This document shows positions 7,137 to 15,838 of a stretch of 64,000 nucleotides of DNA, piece by piece. The first letter of the stretch is position 1. Every line of letters starts with the position of its first letter. Location of the stretch: NCBI GenBank assembly GCA_000389735.1, contig APJY01000003.1:1-64000 (forward strand), given 5' to 3'. The notes under the pieces were generated by a model. It saw only the letters and a list, made by a program, of their open reading frames with translations. It was not told where the DNA came from and searched no databases. The translations under genes were made by a program, and so were the position numbers. Source of the DNA: Sulfolobales archaeon Acd1 (GTDB lineage: Archaea; Thermoproteota; Thermoprotei_A; Sulfolobales; Sulfolobaceae).

Positions 7137-8714
7137 ATGAGGCGGGCAGGTCTTGTATTATTATCTATCAGTTTAATTGTAATTTCGGTAAGCCAATTCG
7201 CCCTGCCGACGCGCGGCGAAGCCAATTGGTATTTGATCACCCTGGCCCCCAGATGGTACGACTACTTCAGCATCAACGTGACCCAAGGTGATGGGCTTTA
7301 CGTGGTCTTCTACTCCTCCTCGCCGGTGACGTTCATGATAATGACCCCAACCCAGTTCTCCTACTTCAATGAGACCGGTGCGGGCCCTGCGGTCTACAGC
7401 GTGGTGGCCAGCTCATATGACGGCTTCATCCCGTTGCCGAACGGCAGGTATTACGTCGTGTTCTTCAACAACGCAACGGACAGTGACGTGACCATACACT
7501 ATTACGTATTCGCCCGCCCCGTAGCGACAGGTATAGCGGACTACGGCCTAATGGTGAAAGGTAACGCGGTTCAGCCCTACGTGGAGAAAGCCAAGGCCGT
7601 GATGGGAGTCGTGAAAATAAACGGGCTCTACGCCTTCAACTCCACGCCACCTGCTGGCGCAGATAAAAATGGGGCATCGATACAGTTAAACGTCGTGCTC
7701 CAGGTCAACACGGTCACGGGCTCTCAACAGCTCTGGCTCCAGAACGTCATATACATCTATACTAGTAATTTCACTGCTTACATCGGAGATGCCGTGTGGA
7801 ACGACACCTCTTTTATATCATTACTTCACAATGTGACAGGGAATGGTGAAATCGGCTTTTCCTTAGGAACGTATTACGGGTACGCGACTAATTACTTCTA
7901 TCTGTCCCCGTCATCGATAATTTACCTCATAATAAACACCTCCTATACCCCTCAAGGTCCCATTATCCGTTTCGGCTACGCTAATGGAAGCGGGCAAGTG
8001 GTGTGGTACGATAACGTCACTGCACACATACCCGGAACGCTGTCCGCTTACATCCTGGTAGACGGTTTCAACTTTACGAAGGGGCTTAGCCCTTACGACG
8101 CCGAGCTAGTGGTGGCTGGAGAGGCCTACGGCGAGGCCACTTACTTCAACAGAGCGAACGTCGAGCTAGCCATGTTCTACCAGCTCCCGAACGGCCAGTG
8201 GGCTCCGCCAAAGTACCTCCTACCTTTCGGGATACACACAGAGGAGGCAGCCGACGACCTGTACACGGCGCCCTATGAGGGGGTTTTCCTCGTTGAGCCG
8301 GGCTACAGCGTAACTAACCTTAACGAAGTATTCCCATTCAGCTTCAAAGTTCTGAACAGCACCGCCGTAACTATCGAAGGGTCAGTTTACACGTTGACTT
8401 TCAACGCCTCGGGAGGCGAGTTGCCCTACACCCTAAGCGTCGAGATAGACAACGGCAGCGGGGTCCAACTGAGGGACTCCACTCACGTGTTCTTCCCCAC
8501 GACTTCGACTTACGAGCTACCGCTGAGGGGGCTTTCGCCCGGCAACTACACGGTTATCGCGAGCTTGACGGACTACAGCGGTAGGACCATAACTTACCAG
8601 CTACCTCTGAGGGTAAACCCGTCACCGATGAGCACCCTAGGCACTACTAGCCTTATTGTCCTAATCGTGTTTGTTATCCTTGTAGCCATAGCGTTAGCTA
8701 AAAGGAGGAGGTGA
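7137..8714 (+). CDS. Thermopsin-family secreted protease, second paralogue
   Basis: About 525 residues from ATG 7137; an in-frame GTG at 7113 would add 8 residues, but the ATG gives a cleaner signal peptide (RRAGLVLLSISLIVI) and sits about 30 bases after AAGTTTTTATC. The ectodomain has thermopsin hallmarks such as ATGIADYGLMV, IQLNVVLQV, LWLQNVIYIY and AELVVAGEAYGEAT. An Ig-like domain follows (~residues 430-500), then a C-terminal membrane helix ending AKRRR. It acts outside the cell at acid pH. Unlike the paralogue at 2037-3926 it lacks the Thr-rich stalk. It lies between the two CRISPR arrays. Confidence 0.82.
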   Translation: MRRAGLVLLSISLIVISVSQFALPTRGEANWYLITLAPRWYDYFSINVTQGDGLYVVFYSSSPVTFMIMTPTQFSYFNETGAGPAVYSVVASSYDGFIPLPNGRYYVVFFNNATDSDVTIHYYVFARPVATGIADYGLMVKGNAVQPYVEKAKAVMGVVKINGLYAFNSTPPAGADKNGASIQLNVVLQVNTVTGSQQLWLQNVIYIYTSNFTAYIGDAVWNDTSFISLLHNVTGNGEIGFSLGTYYGYATNYFYLSPSSIIYLIINTSYTPQGPIIRFGYANGSGQVVWYDNVTAHIPGTLSAYILVDGFNFTKGLSPYDAELVVAGEAYGEATYFNRANVELAMFYQLPNGQWAPPKYLLPFGIHTEEAADDLYTAPYEGVFLVEPGYSVTNLNEVFPFSFKVLNSTAVTIEGSVYTLTFNASGGELPYTLSVEIDNGSGVQLRDSTHVFFPTTSTYELPLRGLSPGNYTVIASLTDYSGRTITYQLPLRVNPSPMSTLGTTSLIVLIVFVILVAIALAKRRR

Positions 8715-8890
8715 CGGAAACCCTCGTTTTTGAACCTCCCCTTCCACTACGCAACGGTCTCTATCTTTCGTCGTCGGGCCCCTCTAGTCTTCTAAGCCCG
8801 GGATCGAAGGCCTTCAGTTAACGGACGCTCAATTGGCTCATGTAGCCGTGTTGGCGAGGCTTCTTAGTATCTACAATACGCGACACTTCA

Positions 8891-9421
8891 TCATTTACCT
8901 TCCTCCAGCTCCTTCAGTAGTTCGTCGATCTTCTGTGAGATTTCTTTGACTTCGTACTTGGCGAAACACGAGTTTATCACCTTCTTAGTCTCCTTCACTA
9001 CGGTGATTAAATCCTCGAGTACTTGCTCTTTCTTAGTATATTTACTGAAGCCGGGCTCGAAACCGTTGTACTGATACTCGTGAAGGTCCAAAGCGTAGTT
9101 GACGAGGTTTATGACGTCAATTCCTACCTTTTTCAACATCTGGGCTAAGCCGTACATACCATGCGTAGGGACAACGTGTGCCTTCTCTTTAATCCACTTC
9201 CTCTCCTGGTCGTCCTTGGCCAAGTCAACCAATTTATCCTCGTTAGTTACTACGAAGGCGCTCAACAGCGCTTTCACTGCACTGAAAGCTTTTCCTGCGG
9301 AGTTCCTAGTGTACCCTTCCTTCCATAAAGCGAGAGCTAGGAGGAGGTCAGATAAGCTTTCGATTATCCTGGCCTCGACGTATTCCTCTCCAACCTTATA
9401 AAGTTCCTTCTCCATAGTCAT
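8891..9421 (-). CDS. PaREP1-family HEPN-like helical protein
   Basis: About 176 residues from ATG 9421 (an in-frame TTG lies at 9436). The sequence EARIIESLSDLLLALALWKE followed by GYTRNSAGKAFSAVKALLSA is the crenarchaeal PaREP1 signature, an all-helical fold related to HEPN proteins. Histidines at HVVPTHGMYG follow at mid-protein, and the tail is a charged coiled-coil. Function is unknown; members are often expanded near toxin-antitoxin and defence genes, as here between CRISPR arrays. A TATA-like CTATAATC lies 20-35 bases upstream. Confidence 0.75.
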   Translation of the reverse strand: MTMEKELYKVGEEYVEARIIESLSDLLLALALWKEGYTRNSAGKAFSAVKALLSAFVVTNEDKLVDLAKDDQERKWIKEKAHVVPTHGMYGLAQMLKKVGIDVINLVNYALDLHEYQYNGFEPGFSKYTKKEQVLEDLITVVKETKKVINSCFAKYEVKEISQKIDELLKELEEGK

Positions 9422-9734
9422 TTCCCTATTCGTCAAAGTTAAAAAAGATTATAGACAACATGGGACCATCGACTAAACATCGCTCTGTAATCTTTTACTA
9501 ATGATAAAACAGTTCATTTAAGAATGCTGGTTCGTTTATCCTCCTAAACGTGGGGAGGGAAGGGGAGTGGTGGGGCTCCGCTGAAGCCCGACGGCTGAGG
9601 ACCTGATACATGCTCGTGAAAAGGCCCAAGACCTCCTTCCGAATTGACTCACCCGTGTCGCAGTACGGATAGGGACGCCCTAGCCTATTTTTAAAGGTTT
9701 GTGGAGTCTGAGTAAACAGTCTTTTTAAACTGTT
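9422..9734. promoter_or_regulatory. Promoter region with palindrome and direct repeat before the ATPase gene
   Basis: The palindrome AACAGT-CTTTTTAA-ACTGTT (9715-9734) ends right at the GTG start of the ATPase gene and contains a TATA-like core. A second TATA-like TATTTTTAAAGG lies at about 9686-9697. The sequence TTGTGGAGTCT occurs twice, at 9699-9709 and 9733-9743. The arrangement looks like an operator, possibly for self-regulation. The rest of the region is featureless. Confidence 0.45.
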
Positions 9735-11087
9735 GTGGAGTCTAAATCCACAGAAGTGATAGAAGAGTACAACCCCTGGTGGGTGTCCAAGGAGAGGATA
9801 AACGAGGTCGAGGTCTACAGGAAGTACGAGGAGTCGGAAGTCAGGTGGGTTCCTGACGTTATTGAGAAAGTGAGCTTGTCCCCTTACTCCCTGAACTTCA
9901 TCTTCGGCCCCAGACAGGTGGGGAAGTCCACCGCGTTAATATTACTAATAAAGAGGCTACTGAAGGAAGAAAGAGTGAACCCTAAGTCGATCTTCTACTT
10001 CTCTTGCGACAAGTTAGCCGACTACAAGGAGCTGGACGAAATAATAGGGGAATACATGAAGTTCAAGAGGGCTAACGACATCTCGTCATCCTTCATCTTT
10101 TTGGACGAGATAACCTACCCCAGGGAATGGTACAGGGCTTTAAAGAGCAGGATAGACAGGGGGGACTTCAGGAACGACGTCCTGGTCGTCACGGGCTCCC
10201 TATCTATGTCGGCGAAAAGGGAGATCGAGACCTTCCCCGGGAGGAGAGGTGGAGGTAAGAACCTGTTGATGCTCCCCCTTCCCTTCTCTAAATACGCGGA
10301 GCTGTTTAACGTCGATATACGGAAGGGCGACCTGGGCTTCGTCCTCTCGAACTACGCGCGGAACTCCCACTTCCTGCGCGAGCTGAACGACTTACTGGAG
10401 AAATACTTGGTCACGGGCGGCTTCCCCAACGCCATTAGGGACTACGTGAAGTACGGAAAGGTGAGCGAGGGGACGATAAGCGACTTCGTGTCCAGCGTGG
10501 TCAGCGAGGTGAACAAGTTAAGGAGGAGCGAGACCTTCCTCAAGCTCACGATCAAAGGCATAATAGAGAGGGCCTCCAGCGACTTCAGTTACCACACCCT
10601 CTCGAAGTCGTTCGGGGTCGGCACGGTGAAGACCGCGATAAGTTACGTAGAACTCTTGCAGAAGCTGTACCTGCTCGAGGTCCTGAACCAGGTGGACCTG
10701 CAAGGTAACGTGTTGACCAGGAAGGAGAAGAAGTTCTACTTCGTGGACCCCTTCATATACAGGGCCTTCGCCGCCTGGACTCTGACCGGTCTGCCCGACG
10801 AGAGCAAGCTGGTCGAGAGCGTGGTGGTGTCCCACCTGTCCAGGGTCTACGACACCTTTTACACCAAGGAGAGGGGGGAGGTAGACGCCGTAATAAAAAG
10901 TGGGGGAGAGATGATAGGCTTCGAGGTGAAGTTCGGCAGAGTCAGAGCGGAAAAGAGGGTTTTAGGGAGGATGAAAAGGGTGTACGTTTTGAGTAAGGAC
11001 GAAGTGGGAGATAACGTGATACCCGTCTCGATATTCTTGGGGATGCTCGACGTCCCCCAGACCGCCGAACTGAAAGTGCTGGTTTAA
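9735..11087 (+). CDS. AAA ATPase with DUF4143-type C-terminal domain
   Basis: 450 residues from GTG. Walker A is GPRQVGKSTAL near residue 58 and Walker B is FIFLDEIT near residue 122, with TGSLSMSAKRE after it as sensor region. The middle YLVTGGFPNAI and the C-terminal part, with RGEVDAVIKSGGEMIGFEVKFG, match the DUF4143 domain, which resembles a PD-(D/E)xK nuclease fold (the D-x-V...E-x-K pattern is visible). Such proteins are widespread in archaea, and several are linked to toxin-antitoxin or mobile elements, but the function is unproven. The gene stands alone just before the second CRISPR leader. Confidence 0.8.
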   Translation: MESKSTEVIEEYNPWWVSKERINEVEVYRKYEESEVRWVPDVIEKVSLSPYSLNFIFGPRQVGKSTALILLIKRLLKEERVNPKSIFYFSCDKLADYKELDEIIGEYMKFKRANDISSSFIFLDEITYPREWYRALKSRIDRGDFRNDVLVVTGSLSMSAKREIETFPGRRGGGKNLLMLPLPFSKYAELFNVDIRKGDLGFVLSNYARNSHFLRELNDLLEKYLVTGGFPNAIRDYVKYGKVSEGTISDFVSSVVSEVNKLRRSETFLKLTIKGIIERASSDFSYHTLSKSFGVGTVKTAISYVELLQKLYLLEVLNQVDLQGNVLTRKEKKFYFVDPFIYRAFAAWTLTGLPDESKLVESVVVSHLSRVYDTFYTKERGEVDAVIKSGGEMIGFEVKFGRVRAEKRVLGRMKRVYVLSKDEVGDNVIPVSIFLGMLDVPQTAELKVLV

Positions 11088-11174
11088 CTTACTGACCGAA
11101 AACAATTCAAATAATCTATATTCACGTTATTATTACTGTTTCTATCGTTTGTACCTTCCTCCCCTCATTCGTTT

Positions 11175-11394
11175 TGAATGGTCGCTATACGTTCTTGAAG
11201 TCGCTTTTCCAATTCCTCATTTGTAATTACCAATTAATTCAACACGTTCAATGAGTTACATCTCCCTTGACCTCCCGCCCTCGGGGGGTACCGTCAAACC
11301 CCCTTAAACGAGTTAGGGGGAGAGAACGCGTTTAAGGGCAGAGAAGCTTTATAAACGCGTAAAGACACGTGTAAATCGAGGGCGCGGAGGGTTC
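11175..11394 (+). promoter_or_regulatory. CRISPR leader 2
   Basis: This is the inverted homologue of leader 1 (5532-5750), alignable over its full ~220 bp with scattered substitutions. It ends with GAGGGCGCGGAGGGTTC directly before the first repeat. It contains the TATA-like CTTTATAAACGCG at about 11348-11360. Transcription and spacer insertion proceed to the right. Confidence 0.85.
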
Positions 11395-11718
11395 GTAACA
11401 ACTGAAAGAAACTAAAACATGACACTCTTAACGTCGACAATACGGTCTATGATCGTAACAACTGAAAGAAACTAAAACTACCACCCGATGATATCAGTAA
11501 TTGGGAGACCTGTGTAACAACTGAAAGAAACTAAAACGTTTACCCAGAACGCGTTGGGGTACCTGAACATAGAGTAACAACTGAAAGAAACTAAAACAAT
11601 CGGAATAAACGAGGACTCCTTTTATCCTTATTTGTAACAACTGAAAGAAACTAAAACATTTTAGGTCGAGATATCCTTAGAATATCCGATATATGTAACA
11701 ACTGAAAGAAACTAAAAC
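11395..11718 (+). CRISPR. CRISPR array 2: 6 repeats, 5 spacers
   Basis: Identical 24-nt repeats, beginning GTAACAACTG and ending AACTAAAAC, lie at 11395, 11455, 11514, 11574, 11634 and 11695. The spacers are 36, 35, 36, 36 and 37 nt. All six repeats are perfect, including the last, so the array may have been shortened recently from the distal end. None of the spacers is repeated in array 1. The spacers could not be compared with virus sequences here. Confidence 0.97.
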
Positions 11719-11782
11719 CGGGAAAAAGATCGAGCGTGAGTTAGCCACTTTGTGAAGAGGACCCGGAAGTAACGACCTCGCC

Positions 11783-12322
11783 TCAGCACTCCTCGTAGGC
11801 CTCCCTAATCAGCTCCCTCGCCAGCTCCTCAGGAACCTTCACTGAGTAGCGGTAGTTCTCGTGTATCACGTGGACCTCCATGTCTGTGCTCCTCTCGCCC
11901 TCCAGGTCGAAGGTCAGGTACTGCACGGTAGAGAAGGCCTCCCCCTGCTCCCTTCCCGCCTCAGGGACCCCCTGGATCAGCTTTTCCCCCACCTTCAAGT
12001 AAACCGAGTTGTAGATCTTGGCCAAGTTCTTGAAGACCCAGGACAGGTCGTCGAAGTCTTCAGCGTTTATGTAGAGCGTCGCCTTGACCTTCCCGTTACA
12101 TGGTAGCAGTGTAGAGTAAACCTCTATCTCCCTCTGGATCTGCTCGGGTTTCTCCAACCTGTCCAAGTAGACCATCTCCTGGACCTGATGGAGCACCGTG
12201 TCCCTGTTCTCGAAGAGCAGGGTGAGCCTCTCCCCCAGCTCCAGCCTCCTCCTCTTCTTAACCTCCACGATCTTCCTTATCCTCTCCTTCCTGACCTTCT
12301 CGTACTCCCTCCAGGGGAGCAC
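11783..12322 (-). CDS. DUF3501 family protein
   Basis: 179 residues from GTG. The opening LPWREYEKVRKERIRKIVEVKKRRR and the later LTLLFENRDTVLHQVQEMV are characteristic of DUF3501. Members are found next to rubrerythrin and a GlpC-like Fe-S oxidoreductase, exactly as here, where it is the last gene of that operon (16 bp after the oxidoreductase gene). The function is unknown. The conserved neighbourhood implies a role in the same peroxide or redox stress pathway. Confidence 0.82.
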   Translation of the reverse strand: MLPWREYEKVRKERIRKIVEVKKRRRLELGERLTLLFENRDTVLHQVQEMVYLDRLEKPEQIQREIEVYSTLLPCNGKVKATLYINAEDFDDLSWVFKNLAKIYNSVYLKVGEKLIQGVPEAGREQGEAFSTVQYLTFDLEGERSTDMEVHVIHENYRYSVKVPEELARELIREAYEEC

Positions 12323-12338
12323 GTCGTTCAGGGTTGTC

Positions 12339-13526
12339 CTAGGCGTTCCTCATCGCCTCCTTCAGGACTTGGATAGGGTGGAGGGGTTGCCTCCCCGAGG
12401 CCCTCTTGATTTGGAGCCCAGCGAGGGGGCACTCCGTTACCAGGAGGTCGGCCTTGCTCTCCCTGAAGTAGTCCATCATCTTGCTTCCAACCCTTTTAGC
12501 TGTCTCGTAGTTCCTTAGCCCCCAGCCCCCGTCCATGCCGGAGCACCCCTTATTGGAGGTCTCCACCTTCAAACCCAGAGACCTCATGAGCCTGACCCCG
12601 GGGTAGCCGACCCTCAGGTACTTCAGGTGGCAGGGGGGATGGTAAGCTACGGACTTCTCCAGCTTCCCCTTTATCTGAACCTTGCCCTCGTTCACCAGCT
12701 TCAACAAGTACTCCATGGCGTCGTGGGCCTTGGGAACTTCCCTCCCCAACACCCTCGGGTACTCGTTGAGCATCAGCGTGCAGGTCGGAATGGGGGAAAC
12801 CACGTCGTAGCCCTCCTTGACCATCCTCTCCATGACCTCAGCGTTACGCTCCGCGTTCTTCCTCAGCCTCTCTGCGTCCCCCACATCAAGCATGGGGGCG
12901 CCGCAACAAACGAAGTCAGGAACCACCACCTCTATGCCTAAAGAGTTGTAGACCTCCACCAAGTCCTCCCCTATTTCCGGGAAGGAGTTCTCGACTAGGC
13001 AGGTGGGGAAGAGGGCCACCTTGGCCTTGGGGTTGTCTATCCTCTTGGGCCTGAACCTCTCCCTGAAGCCCTCGTCAGCTACGGGTAGCTCCGGAGCTTC
13101 CCTGTGCATCCCCATGATCTCCCTCCCCCTGGATATGAGGGCTCTGGCCAAAGGCCTCGCGAACCTCATGGCGTCGAGCATCTCCCAGAGGTAGTCCCTG
13201 AGGCTCAGGCCCTCCTTGGTCTTGAAGAGGAGCCAGGCCCACTCCATTAAGCCCGAGAAGTCCACCATGAACTCGTGGGGAGGGACGTAGGGGCAGTTGA
13301 CGTAGCACATCTTGCAGTGGAAGCACTTCGAAGAGACATCCCTCAGGTCATCTAGGGTTAACTTGACCGCCCCCCTCTCGTCTATTCTCTTGAAAAGGGT
13401 GGGGAAGGAGTCGCAGTAGTTGAAGCACAGCCTACAGCCGTTACAGACAGACGCGATCCTCTCGAACTCCCTGAGTAATTTGGTGGAATCAAAAAAGGAG
13501 GGGTCCCTTGGGTTGAGGGGGTACAT
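12339..13526 (-). CDS. Fe-S oxidoreductase with two [4Fe-4S] ferredoxin motifs and CCG domains
   Basis: 395 residues. Two ferredoxin-type cysteine sets come first (CNGCRLCFNYC near residue 29 and CFHCKMCYVNC near residue 68), followed by two cysteine-rich CCG-type domains (FVCCGAP near residue 205 and YHPPCHLKY with GCSGMDGGWG near 295-330). This is the GlpC/HdrB-like layout. It probably passes electrons to the rubrerythrin encoded 3 bp upstream in the same operon. The protein appears soluble. The substrate is unknown; a role in peroxide reduction is inferred from the gene pairing. Confidence 0.83.
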   Translation of the reverse strand: MYPLNPRDPSFFDSTKLLREFERIASVCNGCRLCFNYCDSFPTLFKRIDERGAVKLTLDDLRDVSSKCFHCKMCYVNCPYVPPHEFMVDFSGLMEWAWLLFKTKEGLSLRDYLWEMLDAMRFARPLARALISRGREIMGMHREAPELPVADEGFRERFRPKRIDNPKAKVALFPTCLVENSFPEIGEDLVEVYNSLGIEVVVPDFVCCGAPMLDVGDAERLRKNAERNAEVMERMVKEGYDVVSPIPTCTLMLNEYPRVLGREVPKAHDAMEYLLKLVNEGKVQIKGKLEKSVAYHPPCHLKYLRVGYPGVRLMRSLGLKVETSNKGCSGMDGGWGLRNYETAKRVGSKMMDYFRESKADLLVTECPLAGLQIKRASGRQPLHPIQVLKEAMRNA

Positions 13527-13529
13527 CCG

Positions 13530-13961
13530 TTACCCACCCTTCAGCTGCTTGAGGGCGTTGGTGAACTTCTCGGCGTGGCTCTTCTCGGCCCTCGCTAGGG
13601 TCTCGAACCACTCCGCTATCTCGTCGAAGCCCTCCTCCCTAGCTACCTTGGCGTAGCCGGGATACATCTGAGTCCACTCGTAGGTCTCCCCCTCTATCGC
13701 TGACTGAAGCATCTCCTCCAGGGTCCTTATGGGCTTGTTGGTCGCAGGGTCCTCGATGCCTCCCTGCCTTATGAAGTCCAGGTGGCCGAAGGCGTGGGCC
13801 GTCTCGCCTTCAGCGATGCTCCTCATTAGCGCTGCTATCTCGGGGTAGCCCTCTTCATCTGCCCTCCTGGCGAAGTACAGGTACCTCCTGTTGGCCATCG
13901 CTTCTCCACAGAAGGCGTGCTTGAGGTTCTCCGCCGTTTTAGTCCCCTTCAGGTCCCTCAT
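13530..13961 (-). CDS. Rubrerythrin without rubredoxin domain (sulerythrin-like)
   Basis: 143 residues, a four-helix diiron ferritin-like domain with no C-terminal rubredoxin motif, about the size of sulerythrin from Sulfolobus tokodaii. Metal-ligand motifs are visible as E-x6-Y (FCGEAMANRRYLY), EGETAHAFGHL, EGETYEWTQMY and ARAEKSHAEKF. It is expected to reduce hydrogen peroxide or handle oxygen in the cytosol, using electrons from the Fe-S protein encoded downstream. It is first in a three-gene operon. A TATA box (CTTTATATAGG, about 13993-14003) lies ~35 bases upstream of the start. Confidence 0.92.
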   Translation of the reverse strand: MRDLKGTKTAENLKHAFCGEAMANRRYLYFARRADEEGYPEIAALMRSIAEGETAHAFGHLDFIRQGGIEDPATNKPIRTLEEMLQSAIEGETYEWTQMYPGYAKVAREEGFDEIAEWFETLARAEKSHAEKFTNALKQLKGG

Positions 13962-14448
13962 TTGTATTCACTTTTAGTTTGGAATGAATCCTATATAAAG
14001 TTTGCTATATTTAATTAACTTAACTAATTCCCGAAGCTTTGGAGGTTTTCAGTATAAAGGGGAAGATTGAGCCTTCGAAAGCCTCGAGATTTATAGTTTT
14101 CGGGCGTTTCCTGTCAACGTTAGATCCCTCGACCTCATGCTTTTTCCCTCGTTGAGTCAACGCCTAGATCATCTTATAGGTTATGAAGTGAAATTAGGAG
14201 AGTTCTTCAAAAGCTGAAGCGGAAAACCAACAGAGAGAATGAGAAGGGCTAGAATTCCTAAAGTGGGATTAATTAGTTTAAGCGAAAACCAAGTTTTAAA
14301 CGAGGAAGAACGGGGGCCAGAAGAATTGGAATTTCAAGAGACGTTTTTCAGAAGTATATAAAAGGATCTTAGTCTCTTCCAAAGACTAACTTGGTCAGAG
14401 CCTAAACGCAGTCTCACAAGGTAATACCATAAATAAAACTCTCTAGGA
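13962..14448. other. AT-rich intergenic region between rubrerythrin operon and McrC-like gene
   Basis: It contains the rubrerythrin promoter at its left end. Further right AGTATATAAAAGG (about 14353-14365) looks like a strong TATA box reading rightwards, followed at 14369-14389 by a 7-bp hairpin TTAGTCT/AGACTAA. No reading frame follows, so a short RNA is possible but unsupported. Confidence 0.4.
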
Positions 14449-15780
14449 TTAATGAGGTTTCATTACCTCGTCTAGAATACTAGTGATCACTTGGAGATTC
14501 ACTCTATCCTTTTCTTTCCCTTCTGGGTCTAATTCCGGGTCTAATATCGCCACATATATCTTTTTTACAGCACCTCCCTTAGTCCTAAACCTGAAATCTA
14601 TGTACCTCTTATCGCCCTTAATTTTACTGTCTAAATCGATAGTCACTTCATCGTCAGGTGTGTAGGATCCAACTTTTGTCTTTAAACCTGGGTAGACCAG
14701 TACCGCCACGTCAGGCTCGTATTCGTACATATAAGCCATGACCTTAAACCTACCTTGCGTGATGTACGAGGGTAAAGACGAGTACTTACACTCAAAAATT
14801 ATCCTCTTACCGTTAATTAACGAGATATCGGGCCTTCCCTTGAACTTCTCTTTCTCTTTCTGAAGATCGCCGACGCCCTCTAACGAAGAAAAATGAAGGG
14901 GGGCGTTAAGAGTTAGGAATAGTTTTTCCTTCCCTTTTTCAGCCACATATGAACTATAATCGTGCTCGCCTCGTTTAACTCTCCTCACTCTATACTCTTT
15001 CCCTTCCAAATAACGTACTATTAAGTAGAAGACGTACAGTTCATACAGTCTCCACCTCAACATCGTGAGAATTCCTTTATCCGTTTCACCTTCTGCTTCC
15101 TTCATCCTCTCTCCTACCGTCACTCGTCTTTCAGCGAGACTGTTCAAGGTCTCGTAAGCGTGAAACGCCCTTCTCAACCATATCGGGTCACGTCTTGAAG
15201 GCGTCCTTATCTTACCTTTTCTGAACTTCTCAGAATAGTCCTTTAGTTGTCGCAAATATGAGTCGAATTTCTTCAGGTCGAATATGCGAGGTACATCGGT
15301 GTCCTTGTAATAACCTTCCAGTTGCTCCTTTAACCCCTTTACACCGGTGTAAATTTCCCTCAACAAAGCCCCCAGAACCGCGAACTCAGGTGCATCTGTA
15401 CCCCTCACAATTGTGTAAAAGGAGTAGACACGATAAGGATAAGTAACTATAGTCCGAGGGATATCTAACTCGCCGTATATTTCTTCCCCAAAGTCGTTAC
15501 TGAATTCCCTCGTGGTAAGTTTTTCTCTCCACGCTAATTGGGCGGCTTTTAGGGCTTCCTTGGTTATCACGTAGGAAATATAATAGTAAAGGCCGTTAAT
15601 CGCATGTGCTAAGGACTCCTTATCGGCATCATGTTCAACATCATATTCAACGTTCCCGCCCATCTGTTTTAAAAGCCTTCCTAGGTCAACTATTCGTTTG
15701 TAATGTAAGTAATATTTAGCCACCTTTTTCAGTAAGGCTAGGTCTCTTCTGGTAAGCTTGATTACCTTCTTCTCCTGCAT
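14449..15780 (-). CDS. McrC-like restriction component with PD-(D/E)xK nuclease motif
   Basis: About 443 residues from ATG 15780. The frame stays open to 15921, but that would overlap the divergent gene, and MQEKKVIKLTRRDLALL is a natural start. The long helical N-terminus resembles DUF2357/McrC-type proteins, and the C-terminal third has GRPDISLINGKRIIFECKYSS, the D...E-x-K core of a PD-(D/E)xK nuclease. It most likely provides DNA cleavage for the AAA motor encoded divergently 58 bp away. McrBC systems cut modified foreign DNA. The lysine-rich, lower-GC composition differs from the core genes. Confidence 0.72.
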   Translation of the reverse strand: MQEKKVIKLTRRDLALLKKVAKYYLHYKRIVDLGRLLKQMGGNVEYDVEHDADKESLAHAINGLYYYISYVITKEALKAAQLAWREKLTTREFSNDFGEEIYGELDIPRTIVTYPYRVYSFYTIVRGTDAPEFAVLGALLREIYTGVKGLKEQLEGYYKDTDVPRIFDLKKFDSYLRQLKDYSEKFRKGKIRTPSRRDPIWLRRAFHAYETLNSLAERRVTVGERMKEAEGETDKGILTMLRWRLYELYVFYLIVRYLEGKEYRVRRVKRGEHDYSSYVAEKGKEKLFLTLNAPLHFSSLEGVGDLQKEKEKFKGRPDISLINGKRIIFECKYSSLPSYITQGRFKVMAYMYEYEPDVAVLVYPGLKTKVGSYTPDDEVTIDLDSKIKGDKRYIDFRFRTKGGAVKKIYVAILDPELDPEGKEKDRVNLQVITSILDEVMKPH

Positions 15781-15838
15781 CCTCTTGAGATCTAATAAAT
15801 AAATAACGGTTAATAAACGGATATTCCAAGGTAAAGGC

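Noticed and set aside
14353-14389. Strong TATA-like box followed by a hairpin
   Set aside because: No gene or conserved RNA follows. It may be chance in AT-rich DNA, so it is noted only within the intergenic entry.
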